Source of the DNA: Dokdonella_A sp963758365
GTDB lineage: Bacteria > Pseudomonadota > Gammaproteobacteria > Xanthomonadales > Rhodanobacteraceae
Length of the DNA stretch: 64,000 nt
NCBI GenBank assembly: GCA_963758365.1
Contig: CAVWVB010000001.1
Location: forward strand, 1,426,001 to 1,490,000
Direction of reading: 5' to 3'
Positions within the stretch are counted from its first letter, which is position 1, and every line of letters begins with the position of its first letter. Position numbers and translations under genes: made by a program. Below, piece by piece: positions 54,434 through 62,363 of the stretch. The notes under the pieces are model-generated. The model ran no database searches and was not told where the DNA came from. It saw only the letters and a program-made list of their open reading frames with translations.

Positions 54434-55015
54434 TCAGCGCGCGTAGAAGACCCGGAACCCGCACAGCTGCATGCTTGCTCCGAGCACGACCGGTCGCCAG
54501 TTCAATAGATAGGAATACACGCTGTAGTCGACGACGTGATTGATCGCCGCGCTGTCGTTGAAGCTGTTGCCGAAATTGCCCGCACTGCTCACGGAATATT
54601 CGTCGACGATATTGCCGTACAAATCGTAAACCGTCAGCCAGGCAGTCGAGTTCGACGCCGAAGTGTCGTCGTAGTACATGCGCAATGTGTCGATCCTCGC
54701 GCCCTGGGGCAACTCGGTGATGGCGGTGTTCCAGACGGTCGCGGAATCTCCCACCGTCGCGTAGCTGCATCCACCGCTGCTGTTCACCGAGTAGGAAACG
54801 TCGTTCTCGCGCGGGCGCAAGGCCGAGCCGGCCAGCCGCAGGCTGACCAGACTTGCGCCTTCGATTGCGTGCTCTCCGGCAGAAGTTGCAGGCTGCACGC
54901 CCGCGTATTCCGCCGACGTGCCCGTATCGTCCGCCCACAGCGACGCGGCGAGCGGCAGCGTCGTTGCGCCGATCAGCAGGGCCAGCCATCGGTTCGCCGT
55001 CATTGATCCGGACAT
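54434..55015 (-). CDS. Secreted protein, paralogue A of a tandem pair
   Basis: A 193-residue protein with a signal peptide (about 1-28) and a beta-rich domain of an unrecognised family. It shares about half its residues with the gene just upstream: VSYSVNSSGGCSYAT, GDSATVWN, LPQGARIDTLRMYYDDTSAS, STAWLTVYDLYG, GNSFNDSAAI, YLLNWRPVVLGASMQLCGFRVFY. A single conserved Cys pair (SGGC and QLCGF) suggests a disulfide. It ends at VFYAR and lacks the tail found in paralogue B. AAGGAGG is nine bases before the ATG at 55015. Confidence 0.8.
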   Translation of the reverse strand: MSGSMTANRWLALLIGATTLPLAASLWADDTGTSAEYAGVQPATSAGEHAIEGASLVSLRLAGSALRPRENDVSYSVNSSGGCSYATVGDSATVWNTAITELPQGARIDTLRMYYDDTSASNSTAWLTVYDLYGNIVDEYSVSSAGNFGNSFNDSAAINHVVDYSVYSYLLNWRPVVLGASMQLCGFRVFYAR

Positions 55016-55058
55016 GGTTGTAGTCCTCCTTGTGCCGCAAGCCAGGCGACGCCGCATC

Positions 55059-55694
55059 CTAGGCGCCCAGTTCAAATCCGTCCCTGAAAATGAACGGGTC
55101 GACATAGAACACACGGAAACCGCACAACTGCATTCCCGCGCCCGAGGTGGACGGCCGCCAGTTCAATAGATAGGCCTCTGCGTTGTAGTCGACAGAGTGG
55201 TCGATCGCCACGGTGTCATTGAAGCTGTTGCCGGCACTGCCGACGCTGCTCACCGACCATTCCTGCACGATCGCGCCGTACAGATCGTAGATCGTCAACC
55301 ACCCGGTGCTGTCGGAAGACGAAGTGTCGTTGTAGTACATCCGGACGGTGTTTATGCGGGCCCCCTGGGGCAGGGTCAGCTTGTGGTTCCAGACCGTGGA
55401 ACTGTCGCCGCCAGTGATGTAGACGCATCCGCCGCTCGAGTTGACGCTGTAGTCGACATCGTCTTGCCGGGGCCTGAACGCACTGCCGGTAATACGCGCG
55501 CTTGTAAGCGGGCCACCGAGGGGTGCTGCGGGCAGAGTTTGCGTGGATTCGACCCGCCCTGAATCGGTCGCAGCGCTGGATGATTCCGCGCTGGCCGCGC
55601 AGGCCGCGGGAATCGGGTCGAAAACGAGGGCTGCGCAGATGGCCGCCGATGTCAGCGCGCCTGCCCGGTTCGCAGCGAGATGTGGCCTGCACAT
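55059..55694 (-). CDS. Secreted protein, paralogue B of a tandem pair, with FIFRDGFE tail
   Basis: A 211-residue protein with a signal peptide and the same domain as paralogue A (VDYSVNSSGGCVYIT, GDSSTVWN, LPQGARINTVRMYYNDTSSS, STGWLTIYDLYG, GNSFNDTVAIDHS, YLLNWRP, MQLCGFRVFY). It carries an extra C-terminal VDPFIFRDGFELGA. It lies 43 bases upstream of A on the same strand, behind a good promoter at 55759-55786. The two arose by tandem duplication, after which one copy lost or gained the tail. GGAG precedes the ATG at 55694. Confidence 0.8.
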   Translation of the reverse strand: MCRPHLAANRAGALTSAAICAALVFDPIPAACAASAESSSAATDSGRVESTQTLPAAPLGGPLTSARITGSAFRPRQDDVDYSVNSSGGCVYITGGDSSTVWNHKLTLPQGARINTVRMYYNDTSSSDSTGWLTIYDLYGAIVQEWSVSSVGSAGNSFNDTVAIDHSVDYNAEAYLLNWRPSTSGAGMQLCGFRVFYVDPFIFRDGFELGA

Positions 55695-55758
55695 GATCGT
55701 CTCCGATCGTTGTAGGCATCGGCGACTTCCAGGGCGACCCGGAGCCGCACGGTCGCCC

Positions 55759-55786
55759 ATGCTACGCCTCGGTCGCGGCTTGTCAA
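55759..55786 (-). promoter_or_regulatory. Predicted promoter of the paralogue pair
   Basis: On the minus strand TTGACA (55786-55781), a 16-base spacer and TAGCAT (55764-55759). The -35 is a perfect consensus. The first ATG is about 60 bases downstream. The rest of 55695-55996 holds nothing else clear. Confidence 0.6.
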
Positions 55787-55996
55787 AGCGGAACAAAATA
55801 CCCTGCTGGTTCGGTGGCCCGTTCTTCCATCGTCATCCGCGCGACGCAGCAGGAGTTGAGCACGCGCCAATTCGGCATGCGCGCCAGCGCGATCGCAGCA
55901 GCGGCGAGCTGCGTGCGCTGCCGTTGCGGGCGGACAAACCGCCTGCTGCGGCCCGACCGAACCGGCGGCCAGGCGAGTCGCCGCCAGTGCGCGTGC

Positions 55997-57055
55997 TCAC
56001 GACGATCGAACGATTGCGTCGCCGGCTGCAGACGTCGTGCTGGTGGCGGCCCTCGCGTGTGCCTCGCCGACGAGCAGCGCCCCCCAGCGCCGCAGACGCT
56101 CGAAGCCGAGCAGGCACAGCGCCACCGCGGCGATCGCGATCGTGAGTCCGCTCCAACCGAGCGATGGCCACTCCGACACGCATGTCCATACGAACTGGCC
56201 CACGCACAGCACGGCCACGACCAGCAGCGTCGGTTTGCGCCCGATCAGGCTGACCACGAACACGCCCAGCGGCGCACCTAGCGCAACCACGGGCGCGGCC
56301 GCGAGCCAGTTGGCGAGCACGCCGGATTCGACGCCGGTGATGCCGCCCTTGATCGCGATGCCGAGCACCGACGTGAATGCCATCACGACGACCGAGGTCG
56401 GGATTGCGATCTTGAGGTCGGCGCGGCAGAGCAGCACGAGTGCGGCGTAAAGCACCATGTCGATGCCGACGCCGGTCACCGCGGCTACCGTCGCACCGCT
56501 CAGCGCGCCGATCGCGAGTCCGACACGAAAATCCCAGTGCTCGTCGAATTCGGTCATTCCGGTGTGCGATGCGATCTCGCCGATGCGGTAAAGGTGCAGC
56601 GCGCCGAAACTCGCCCAGATCACCGCGAATGCGAGCTTGATCCAGAGTTCGGGAATCCACGGTGCCAGGAACAGGATCCCGAACGGCGTACCCAGCGCGC
56701 TGCCGGACAGCGCGCCCTTGAGCATTGACCAGGCGAGCGGCTGGCGACGCGCAAGGATGAAGATGCTGGCGCTGGTCATGCCAATCGACTGTACCGCGAA
56801 GCTGAAGTCGCGACCGAGCGTCGCCGGAAGCTTGAACAGCAGGACCAGGATCGGGAATCCGACCGTACCCCCACCCATCGGCGTCGAGCCGGCTACGTAG
56901 CTTCCGAACGCCATCGACAATGCGATCGGCCAGTGCGAGCGCGTCTGTGGCCAGAGGCCGTGCGCGAATACCAGCCAGCACCAAACCGCGTAGAAGGCGA
57001 ACAACCATACGATCCACACCCACAGAAAACGCCGTGGCGGCGAGCGCGTCGTCAT
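55997..57055 (-). CDS. TSUP (TauE/SafE) family permease
   Basis: A 352-residue inner-membrane protein with about eight TM helices and the family motif STPMGGGTVGFPIL. TSUP proteins export or import sulfite, sulfoacetate and related anions; the substrate here is not fixed. The ATG at 57055 (MTTRSPPRRFLWVWIV) is chosen because homologues begin near the first TM; the open frame upstream has no homology. The C-terminus is a short low-complexity tail. It stands 285 bases after the hydroxylase gene on the same strand. Confidence 0.88.
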   Translation of the reverse strand: MTTRSPPRRFLWVWIVWLFAFYAVWCWLVFAHGLWPQTRSHWPIALSMAFGSYVAGSTPMGGGTVGFPILVLLFKLPATLGRDFSFAVQSIGMTSASIFILARRQPLAWSMLKGALSGSALGTPFGILFLAPWIPELWIKLAFAVIWASFGALHLYRIGEIASHTGMTEFDEHWDFRVGLAIGALSGATVAAVTGVGIDMVLYAALVLLCRADLKIAIPTSVVVMAFTSVLGIAIKGGITGVESGVLANWLAAAPVVALGAPLGVFVVSLIGRKPTLLVVAVLCVGQFVWTCVSEWPSLGWSGLTIAIAAVALCLLGFERLRRWGALLVGEAHARAATSTTSAAGDAIVRSS

Positions 57056-57339
57056 CTGCTGCGGACTCCTCGCGAGATTGATAGGCCGGCGGATGGAATG
57101 AAACTGCATCGCTCCAATTGCAATTCCGCAGATCGGACCGGCCTGGAGCGCCTCCCCATCTGTGCTCCGATGCAATGCGAGGAGGCGATCGTGCGCGAAC
57201 TGTATCCCGAGATCGAACCCTGACGTCGACGAATGCGACAATCCGCATGGACTCCGGTCATGCTCCCGCACGGAGGGCCGGAAGGAACCGATGCGACTCG
57301 ATTCCCTGCGTCCCCGTCGTTCACCTGCCCTGACGAGCC

Positions 57340-58386
57340 TCAGGCAAGCGCCGAACGCCATGCTTCAAGCCTGGCGCGACGTGCATCAAGCCAGCTCTGC
57401 CGCGTATCGTAGGCATGCTCGATCGCGGCACGCTCCTGGGCGCTCAGATCAGGGTGATGCGCCTCGAAAATGAGAACAGTGCGGTCGGCACCGGAGCGAT
57501 TCCAGGCTTCGTGCTCGAAGCTGTCGTCGAACGCGAAGATCTCTCCCTCGCGCCATCGATGTACCTGATGCGCGACGCGGATAGCGCAATCTCCGGGAAC
57601 GATCAGTGGCAGATGCACCGTGACCCGCGTGTTCGTGAGGCCGTGATGCGGAGGAATGTGCGCGCCTGCCTTCAGCCTCGAAAAAAAAACTTCCATTGGC
57701 GTCCCATCGATCCGCACGAGGTCGACTGCGCTCAGCGCGCTGCCGGTTTGCGGAAACTGCCTCATTGCCGGCGTCTGTTCCGCCTCCTGATAGAGGTGGA
57801 TTGCCGACCAGTCGAGCGAACCGCTGAGACGGATCCATTCCGGTGCCGGCGTGCCGGCCGGCACGTACGGCTGCGCTTGGACACCAACTTGGAGGCCGGC
57901 CTCGTACTCGCGTCGGATCGCGGGCGCAGCCGACTCGAGGACCGTTACCCAGTCGAACGCGGCATGGGGTTCGACCGGCGTTGCGCGCAAATCCGGCATG
58001 TAGAAGACCAGCGGCCGTTGCATCGGCTCCCTGTACGCAACCGGCGCGGTATGCGTGAGCGGCCATACGGCTGCGCGCACGCGTTCCACCGTCGCGCCCG
58101 CGCGCGCTTCGAAAACATCGATCGCGCGCGCATGCAGACCGGTCAGAAAATCGCAGAGCGCGGCATCGGCAAGCGCGGACAGACGTCGTCCCCGCTCGGG
58201 CGCCTGCGGATGGTCCTTGAGACGGCGTACCATCGCATTGGCGTCATCGGCGAGCGTCCAGACCGCGACCGCGAGTTCCGCTTCGCCAGCCTCGTACAAT
58301 GCCGCTCCAGCTGCCAGCGCGGTGCGCGCATTGCCGGGGTGCAGCAGAAATTCGGCAACCAGCGCACTGATCTCGGTTCGATTCAT
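57340..58386 (-). CDS. Aspartyl/asparaginyl beta-hydroxylase-like protein
   Basis: A 348-residue protein. The C-terminal half (about 170-315) is an AspH/LpxO-type Fe(II)/2-oxoglutarate dioxygenase: HIPPHHGLTNTRVTVHLPL with the first iron His, and FDDSFEHEAWN with the second, plus an Arg for 2-oxoglutarate. The N-terminal half is Ala-rich and helical, perhaps TPR-like. Substrate is unknown; LpxO relatives act on lipid A. ATG 58386 is well placed. Confidence 0.85.
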   Translation of the reverse strand: MNRTEISALVAEFLLHPGNARTALAAGAALYEAGEAELAVAVWTLADDANAMVRRLKDHPQAPERGRRLSALADAALCDFLTGLHARAIDVFEARAGATVERVRAAVWPLTHTAPVAYREPMQRPLVFYMPDLRATPVEPHAAFDWVTVLESAAPAIRREYEAGLQVGVQAQPYVPAGTPAPEWIRLSGSLDWSAIHLYQEAEQTPAMRQFPQTGSALSAVDLVRIDGTPMEVFFSRLKAGAHIPPHHGLTNTRVTVHLPLIVPGDCAIRVAHQVHRWREGEIFAFDDSFEHEAWNRSGADRTVLIFEAHHPDLSAQERAAIEHAYDTRQSWLDARRARLEAWRSALA

Positions 58387-58537
58387 TGCTTCGCCCAGAT
58401 GATCGTTGGAGCGGATGGGTGAACGCGGTCATCGCAAGCCGAAGGCCTTGATCGCCGCGTGGCGGAAACCGCGACATACTACGACACCCGTTTGGTGCAA
58501 CGGCCGGAAACTCAAGCTTTCCAGGGTCGGAGATCCA

Positions 58538-58866
58538 ATGCGAAGGATTCTGCTTGACGCGATGATTGGCGCGCTCGATTCGGCCATTGTCGGGATCGTC
58601 CCGAAGCATCGTCCCGAACCCGTCGAACCCGCGAAACGGTTCGCGGTCGCGCACGGTATCGAGCACGCGCGCGACCACAACTCGGCGGGTGCCGCCGCAA
58701 CATTGGCCGAAGCGATGCGATCGGAAGCCGTCCAGCAGTTGTCCGGCGCGGAACGCTGCAGCGCGATGCTGTTCGCTGCGTTTGCAGCAAACGACCAGGG
58801 AGACGCGAAGACTACACAGGGAAGACTACACCGGACTGGTCGGTGCGCGCATGTGCGTTTCCCTAG
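58538..58866 (+). pseudogene. Hypothetical gene disrupted by a 14-bp tandem duplication
   Basis: GGAG precedes the ATG at 58538, and the first 90 residues look coding (MRRILLDAMIGALDSAIVGI, then AERCSAMLFAAFAANDQGD). A 14-bp tandem repeat at 58807-58834 shifts the frame; with one copy removed the gene would end at the TAG at 58864-58866. With both copies the frame runs on to 59464 through non-coding, antisense-looking sequence. I do not recognise the protein. Confidence 0.45.
58807..58834 (+). repeat. 14-bp tandem duplication
   Basis: GAAGACTACACAGG is followed at once by GAAGACTACACCGG, 13 of 14 bases identical. The length is not a multiple of three, so it changes the reading frame of the surrounding gene. 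Confidence 0.9.
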
Positions 58867-59156
58867 GCGATCGCGAACCGGAGGGAGGGGATCGTCGCAC
58901 GACCTGCTGTGCAGACGGAACCGGCCAGCGTTGGAAGCGTGGAACGGGTGGCGCTGGCATCACCGTGAACGTGATACCGAGATCAAGATTCGGAATGCAC
59001 CTTTAAGCGCGCATCACGAGCAATCGCAGCGATGCGTTCGCGATCGCATGGCCGGAATGTGCGCGACCGCGACTGTCGTCTTGCCAGCGCGGTCGTTCGT
59101 CGATCCGCGCATCCGAATGTCACCACGTACCCGCTGCCCTTCGTTGCCGGCGCTGG
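58867..59156. other. Stretch without an assigned gene
   Basis: Frames here are short and Arg-rich. A short frame (to 59006) reading DYTGLVGARMCVSLGDREP looks somewhat coding and may be the original C-terminus of the disrupted gene at 58538, but it does not rejoin by removing one repeat copy. Confidence 0.3.
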
Positions 59157-59513
59157 TCATCGCTGATCTCTGTGGCGACCGTGACTGCTGCCGCGGTCAT
59201 GCCCGTCGTGGTAGTGCCCGCGGTCGCCGTGTCCGCGGTAATCGTGTCCGCGGTCGTAACGCCCGCCTCGATAATAACGGTCGCTGTAGCGCAGACCGAA
59301 ACCGATCGCCGGATAGGCATACCCGTAGTAGCCGTAGTAGCCCGGCGCGTAACCGTAACCGTAGTCGTAGTAGGCGGGCGCGTACCGCGTGCCATAGTAG
59401 GCGTCGCCATAGTAGCCATCGGGCCGCACATAGCTGTAGCCCGGATCGTAGACACAGCCACTGACGCCTGCGAACAGAACGAGTGCCAGGCCAATCCTGG
59501 AAAGCGATTTCAT
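59157..59513 (-). CDS. Tyr/Gly-rich lipoprotein with His/Asp/Arg tail
   Basis: A 118-residue precursor with a signal peptide and lipobox VSGC (MKSLSRIGLALVLFAGVSGC). The mature protein has a Tyr/Gly/Pro/Ala-rich middle (YGYAPGYYGYYGYA) and a tail of short repeats of R-G-H-D type (DRGHDYRGHGDRGHYHDGHD). Such tails can bind metal or be intrinsically disordered. GAGGTG is seven bases before the ATG at 59513. Function unknown; similar small lipoproteins are common in the group. Confidence 0.75.
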   Translation of the reverse strand: MKSLSRIGLALVLFAGVSGCVYDPGYSYVRPDGYYGDAYYGTRYAPAYYDYGYGYAPGYYGYYGYAYPAIGFGLRYSDRYYRGGRYDRGHDYRGHGDRGHYHDGHDRGSSHGRHRDQR

Positions 59514-59666
59514 GAGATGCACCTCGCTGTCTTGCATGGTCGCCACGCTACGCCGCCGGGGCTAAACCCACGCTGAGCCTTGCCGCACTCGAGATTCGTT
59601 CAGGATCGAATCGTCCGCCGCCGATCCCGGTCGCTGCGCGGAATGCACTGCATTCGCGATGCCGGG

Positions 59667-59695
59667 TTTTTGCAGACAACAACAGACGCTATGAT
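59667..59695 (+). promoter_or_regulatory. Predicted promoter of the DUF4136 gene
   Basis: TTTTTG at 59667-59672 (weak -35), a 17-base spacer and TATGAT at 59690-59695 (-10). The start codon is 27 bases beyond the -10. Confidence 0.5.
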
Positions 59696-59722
59696 GACGC
59701 AAAGCAGATCGGGAGGACTCCG

Positions 59723-60277
59723 ATGAAATTCAGTTGCGTATTGGCAATAGGCACGTTGCTCGCCGCATGCTCAAGCGCGCCGCAGGTCACGAGCGAACCT
59801 GCATCCGCGGCCCCATTTTCCGGTTATCGATCCTACACGTGGCACGCCAAGCCCCTGCCCGACAATCCTCTGGGGCAGCAGCGCATCATCGACGACGTCG
59901 ATGCTGAACTGCGTTCCAGGAAGTGGGTCGAATCCAGTGATGGCGATGTCATCATCGTCGCCAGCATCATCACCGGCCAGAAGCGTACGACCGACACCTA
60001 CCACAGCCAGGGCATCGGTCGCGGCTGGGGTTTGCGTGGCGGCATCGCCAGGGGAGGCGGTGGCTACGTCCCAATGAAGACCCCCGCCGTAACGAGCGTA
60101 CACACGTCCACGATCTGCACGCTGGCACTGCGCATGCTCGATGCCAGGACCCACAAGCCGGTCTGGCGGGGCGCAATCAAGATCACTGTGTCGAACTCGC
60201 AAAAGAAGAACGATGAAGCCCTCGACGCCGGAATCGTCAAGTTGTTCTCGGGGTTTCCACCGAATGGCCGGCCCTGA
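59723..60277 (+). CDS. DUF4136 lipoprotein
   Basis: A 184-residue precursor with lipobox LLAAC (MKFSCVLAIGTLLAAC) and the DUF4136 pattern: YRSYTWHAKPL, IDDVDAELRSRKWVESSDGDVIIVA, a Gly-rich loop and LRMLDARTHKPVWRGA. The family is periplasmic or outer-membrane and of unknown role. GGGAGGA lies six bases before the ATG. Its stop codon lies inside the inverted repeat at 60274. Confidence 0.85.
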   Translation: MKFSCVLAIGTLLAACSSAPQVTSEPASAAPFSGYRSYTWHAKPLPDNPLGQQRIIDDVDAELRSRKWVESSDGDVIIVASIITGQKRTTDTYHSQGIGRGWGLRGGIARGGGGYVPMKTPAVTSVHTSTICTLALRMLDARTHKPVWRGAIKITVSNSQKKNDEALDAGIVKLFSGFPPNGRP

Positions 60278-60346
60278 GCGACCCTCCATCGATTCGGAAA
60301 TTTCGTGTCGAAACTTGCGGGCACCGAAGACCACGGGGTCGCTCAG
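60274..60346. repeat. Nested inverted repeat after the DUF4136 gene
   Basis: CTGAGCGACCCT (60274-60285) pairs with GGGGTCGCTCAG (60335-60346) at 11 of 12 positions, and inside are TTCGG/CCGAA and TTTCG-TGT-CGAAA arms. A transcript would fold into one long interrupted stem. It may serve as a bidirectional end signal between the convergent DUF4136 and hutU genes, though T-tracts are lacking. Confidence 0.5.
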
Positions 60347-60530
60347 CGCGCGGCATGCAACTGCAATGCTTTTCGCACGGCAGCCGCCGGCCTAGCGGCG
60401 ACCCGGTCGCTGCGGCGATCGCGAATCTCCGCGTAAGCCTGGCGAATCGACCGCTCTGACTGCCCACTCGATGCGTGAGTCGGGAACGTTTGTGTTGCGG
60501 CACGCTCGCGCCGGAACAGCGCGCGGACAG

Positions 60531-62201
60531 CTAAACCATGGGCAACTTCAGGCGCTGTGCCCGTGCACACTCGATCGCAGCCGCATATCCGGCATCCGCG
60601 TGGCGCATCACGCCGGTACCCGGATCGTTCCACAATACGCGGGCGATGCGCTTGTCGGCTTCCTCGCTGCCGTCACAGACGATGACCACGCCCGAATGCT
60701 GCGAGTAACCCATCCCGACCCCGCCGCCGTGGTGCAGCGATACCCAGGTCGCACCGCCGGCGACATTGAGCATCGCATTCAGCAGCGGCCAGTCGCTGAC
60801 CGCGTCGCTGCCGTCCCGCATCGCCTCGGTCTCGCGGTTCGGCGAGGCAACCGAACCGGAATCAAGGTGATCGCGTCCGATCACGACGGGCGCTTTCAGC
60901 GCGCCGTTGCGTACCATTTCGTTGAAGGCGAGTCCAAGCTTGTGGCGTTGACCGAGGCCGACCCAGCAGATCCGCGCGGGAAGGCCCTGGAAGCTGATGC
61001 GCTGCCTGGCCATGTCGAGCCAGTTGTGCAGGTGCGCGTCGTCGGGAATCAGTTCCTTGACCTTGGCGTCGGTCCTGTAGATGTCGTCCGGATCACCGCT
61101 GAGCGCAACCCAGCGGAACGGACCGATTCCCCTGCAGAACAGCGGGCGCACGTAGGCCGGAACGAAGCCCGGGAAATCGAATGCGTGCTCGCAACCCTCG
61201 TCGAATGCCATCTGGCGGATGTTGTTGCCATAGTCGAAGGTCGGGATGCCCTGCGCCTTGAACGCGAGCATCGCCTCAACATGCACTCGCATCGACTTCT
61301 TCGCCGCATCGCGCGTGCCGAGCGGATCGCTTTTGCGGCGCTCGAACCAGTGCGCGACCGTCCAGCCGATCGGCAGGTAGCCGTTGACCGGGTCGTGCGC
61401 ACTGGTCTGGTCAGTGACCGCATCGGGCTTGACGCCACGCCTGACCAGCTCGGGCAGGATCTCCGCCGCGTTGCCGAGCAGCGCGATCGACTTCGCCTCG
61501 CGGGCCTTCGTGTAGCGGGCGATGCGCGCGAGCGCATCGTCGATGTTGCTCGCCTGCTCGTCGACATAGCGCGTGCGCACCCGCATGTCGATGCGGTCCT
61601 GCTGGCATTCGATGTTGAGGCTGCACGCGCCCGCGAGACTCGCTGCGAGAGGCTGCGCGCCGCCCATGCCACCAAGGCCGGCAGTCAGGATCCATTTGCC
61701 CTCGAGCGAGCCGCCATAGTGCTGGCGGCCCATCTCGACGAAGGTTTCGTAGGTGCCCTGCACGATGCCCTGGCTGCCGATATAAATCCACGAGCCCGCG
61801 GTCATCTGCCCGTACATCATGAGGCCCTTGCGATCGAGCTCGTTGAAGTGTTCCCAGGTCGCCCAGTGCGGGACCAGGTTGGAATTGGCGATCAGCACGC
61901 GCGGTGCATCCTTGTGCGTCGGGAATACGCCGACCGGTTTGCCGGACTGGACCAGCAGGGTCTCCTCGTCACCGAGGTCGCGCAGCGTGCGCAGGATCGC
62001 ATCGAAGCACTCCCAGTTGCGCGCTGCTCGCCCGATGCCACCGTAGACCACGAGTTCGGCCGGATTCTCGGCGACCTCGGGATCGAGGTTGTTCTGCAAC
62101 ATGCGGAACGCGGCTTCGGTGGACCAGCTCCTGCACGAGAGGTCTGGGCCGCGCGGCGCGCGGATCACGCGGGCGGTATCGATTCGGGTTGGGGCGTTCA
62201 T
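60531..62201 (-). CDS. hutU: Urocanate hydratase
   Basis: Second step of histidine degradation: urocanate to imidazolonepropionate, with NAD+ as tightly bound electrophile. The 556 residues match the family length; the NAD-binding GLGGMGGAQPLA, the YIGSQGIVQGTYETF block, the catalytic Cys in FCRGIGPFRW and the C-terminal HHGGGVGMGYSQH are present. ATG 62201 is correct for the family. It lies with a partial hutG at the window edge, so the hut cluster continues beyond. Confidence 0.96.
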   Translation of the reverse strand: MNAPTRIDTARVIRAPRGPDLSCRSWSTEAAFRMLQNNLDPEVAENPAELVVYGGIGRAARNWECFDAILRTLRDLGDEETLLVQSGKPVGVFPTHKDAPRVLIANSNLVPHWATWEHFNELDRKGLMMYGQMTAGSWIYIGSQGIVQGTYETFVEMGRQHYGGSLEGKWILTAGLGGMGGAQPLAASLAGACSLNIECQQDRIDMRVRTRYVDEQASNIDDALARIARYTKAREAKSIALLGNAAEILPELVRRGVKPDAVTDQTSAHDPVNGYLPIGWTVAHWFERRKSDPLGTRDAAKKSMRVHVEAMLAFKAQGIPTFDYGNNIRQMAFDEGCEHAFDFPGFVPAYVRPLFCRGIGPFRWVALSGDPDDIYRTDAKVKELIPDDAHLHNWLDMARQRISFQGLPARICWVGLGQRHKLGLAFNEMVRNGALKAPVVIGRDHLDSGSVASPNRETEAMRDGSDAVSDWPLLNAMLNVAGGATWVSLHHGGGVGMGYSQHSGVVIVCDGSEEADKRIARVLWNDPGTGVMRHADAGYAAAIECARAQRLKLPMV

Positions 62202-62227
62202 CGTGGACTCCGGCGAGACGTGGCGCG

Positions 62228-62233
62228 ATTATA
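62228..62233 (-). promoter_or_regulatory. -10 element upstream of hutU
   Basis: On the minus strand TATAAT is a perfect consensus -10, 27 bases before the hutU ATG. The -35 position (CAGGCG) is poor, which fits an activator-dependent promoter. No regulator is adjacent. Confidence 0.5.
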
Positions 62234-62363
62234 GGTCCGGCCGCCGATCACGCCTGCGGCGGGAGTGCGGCGACGCAACCGGATCCCGCCCGGATTGGTA
62301 CGCATGAAGTGGTGCGTCCGCGTTGCGACTGGACTCCGCGGGCGCAGGTCCAGGGAGATCGAC

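Noticed and set aside
59172..59576. Val-rich plus-strand frame over the Tyr/Gly lipoprotein
   Set aside because: Valine runs are the antisense reading of Tyr/Asp codons; the minus-strand frame has a signal peptide and ribosome site.
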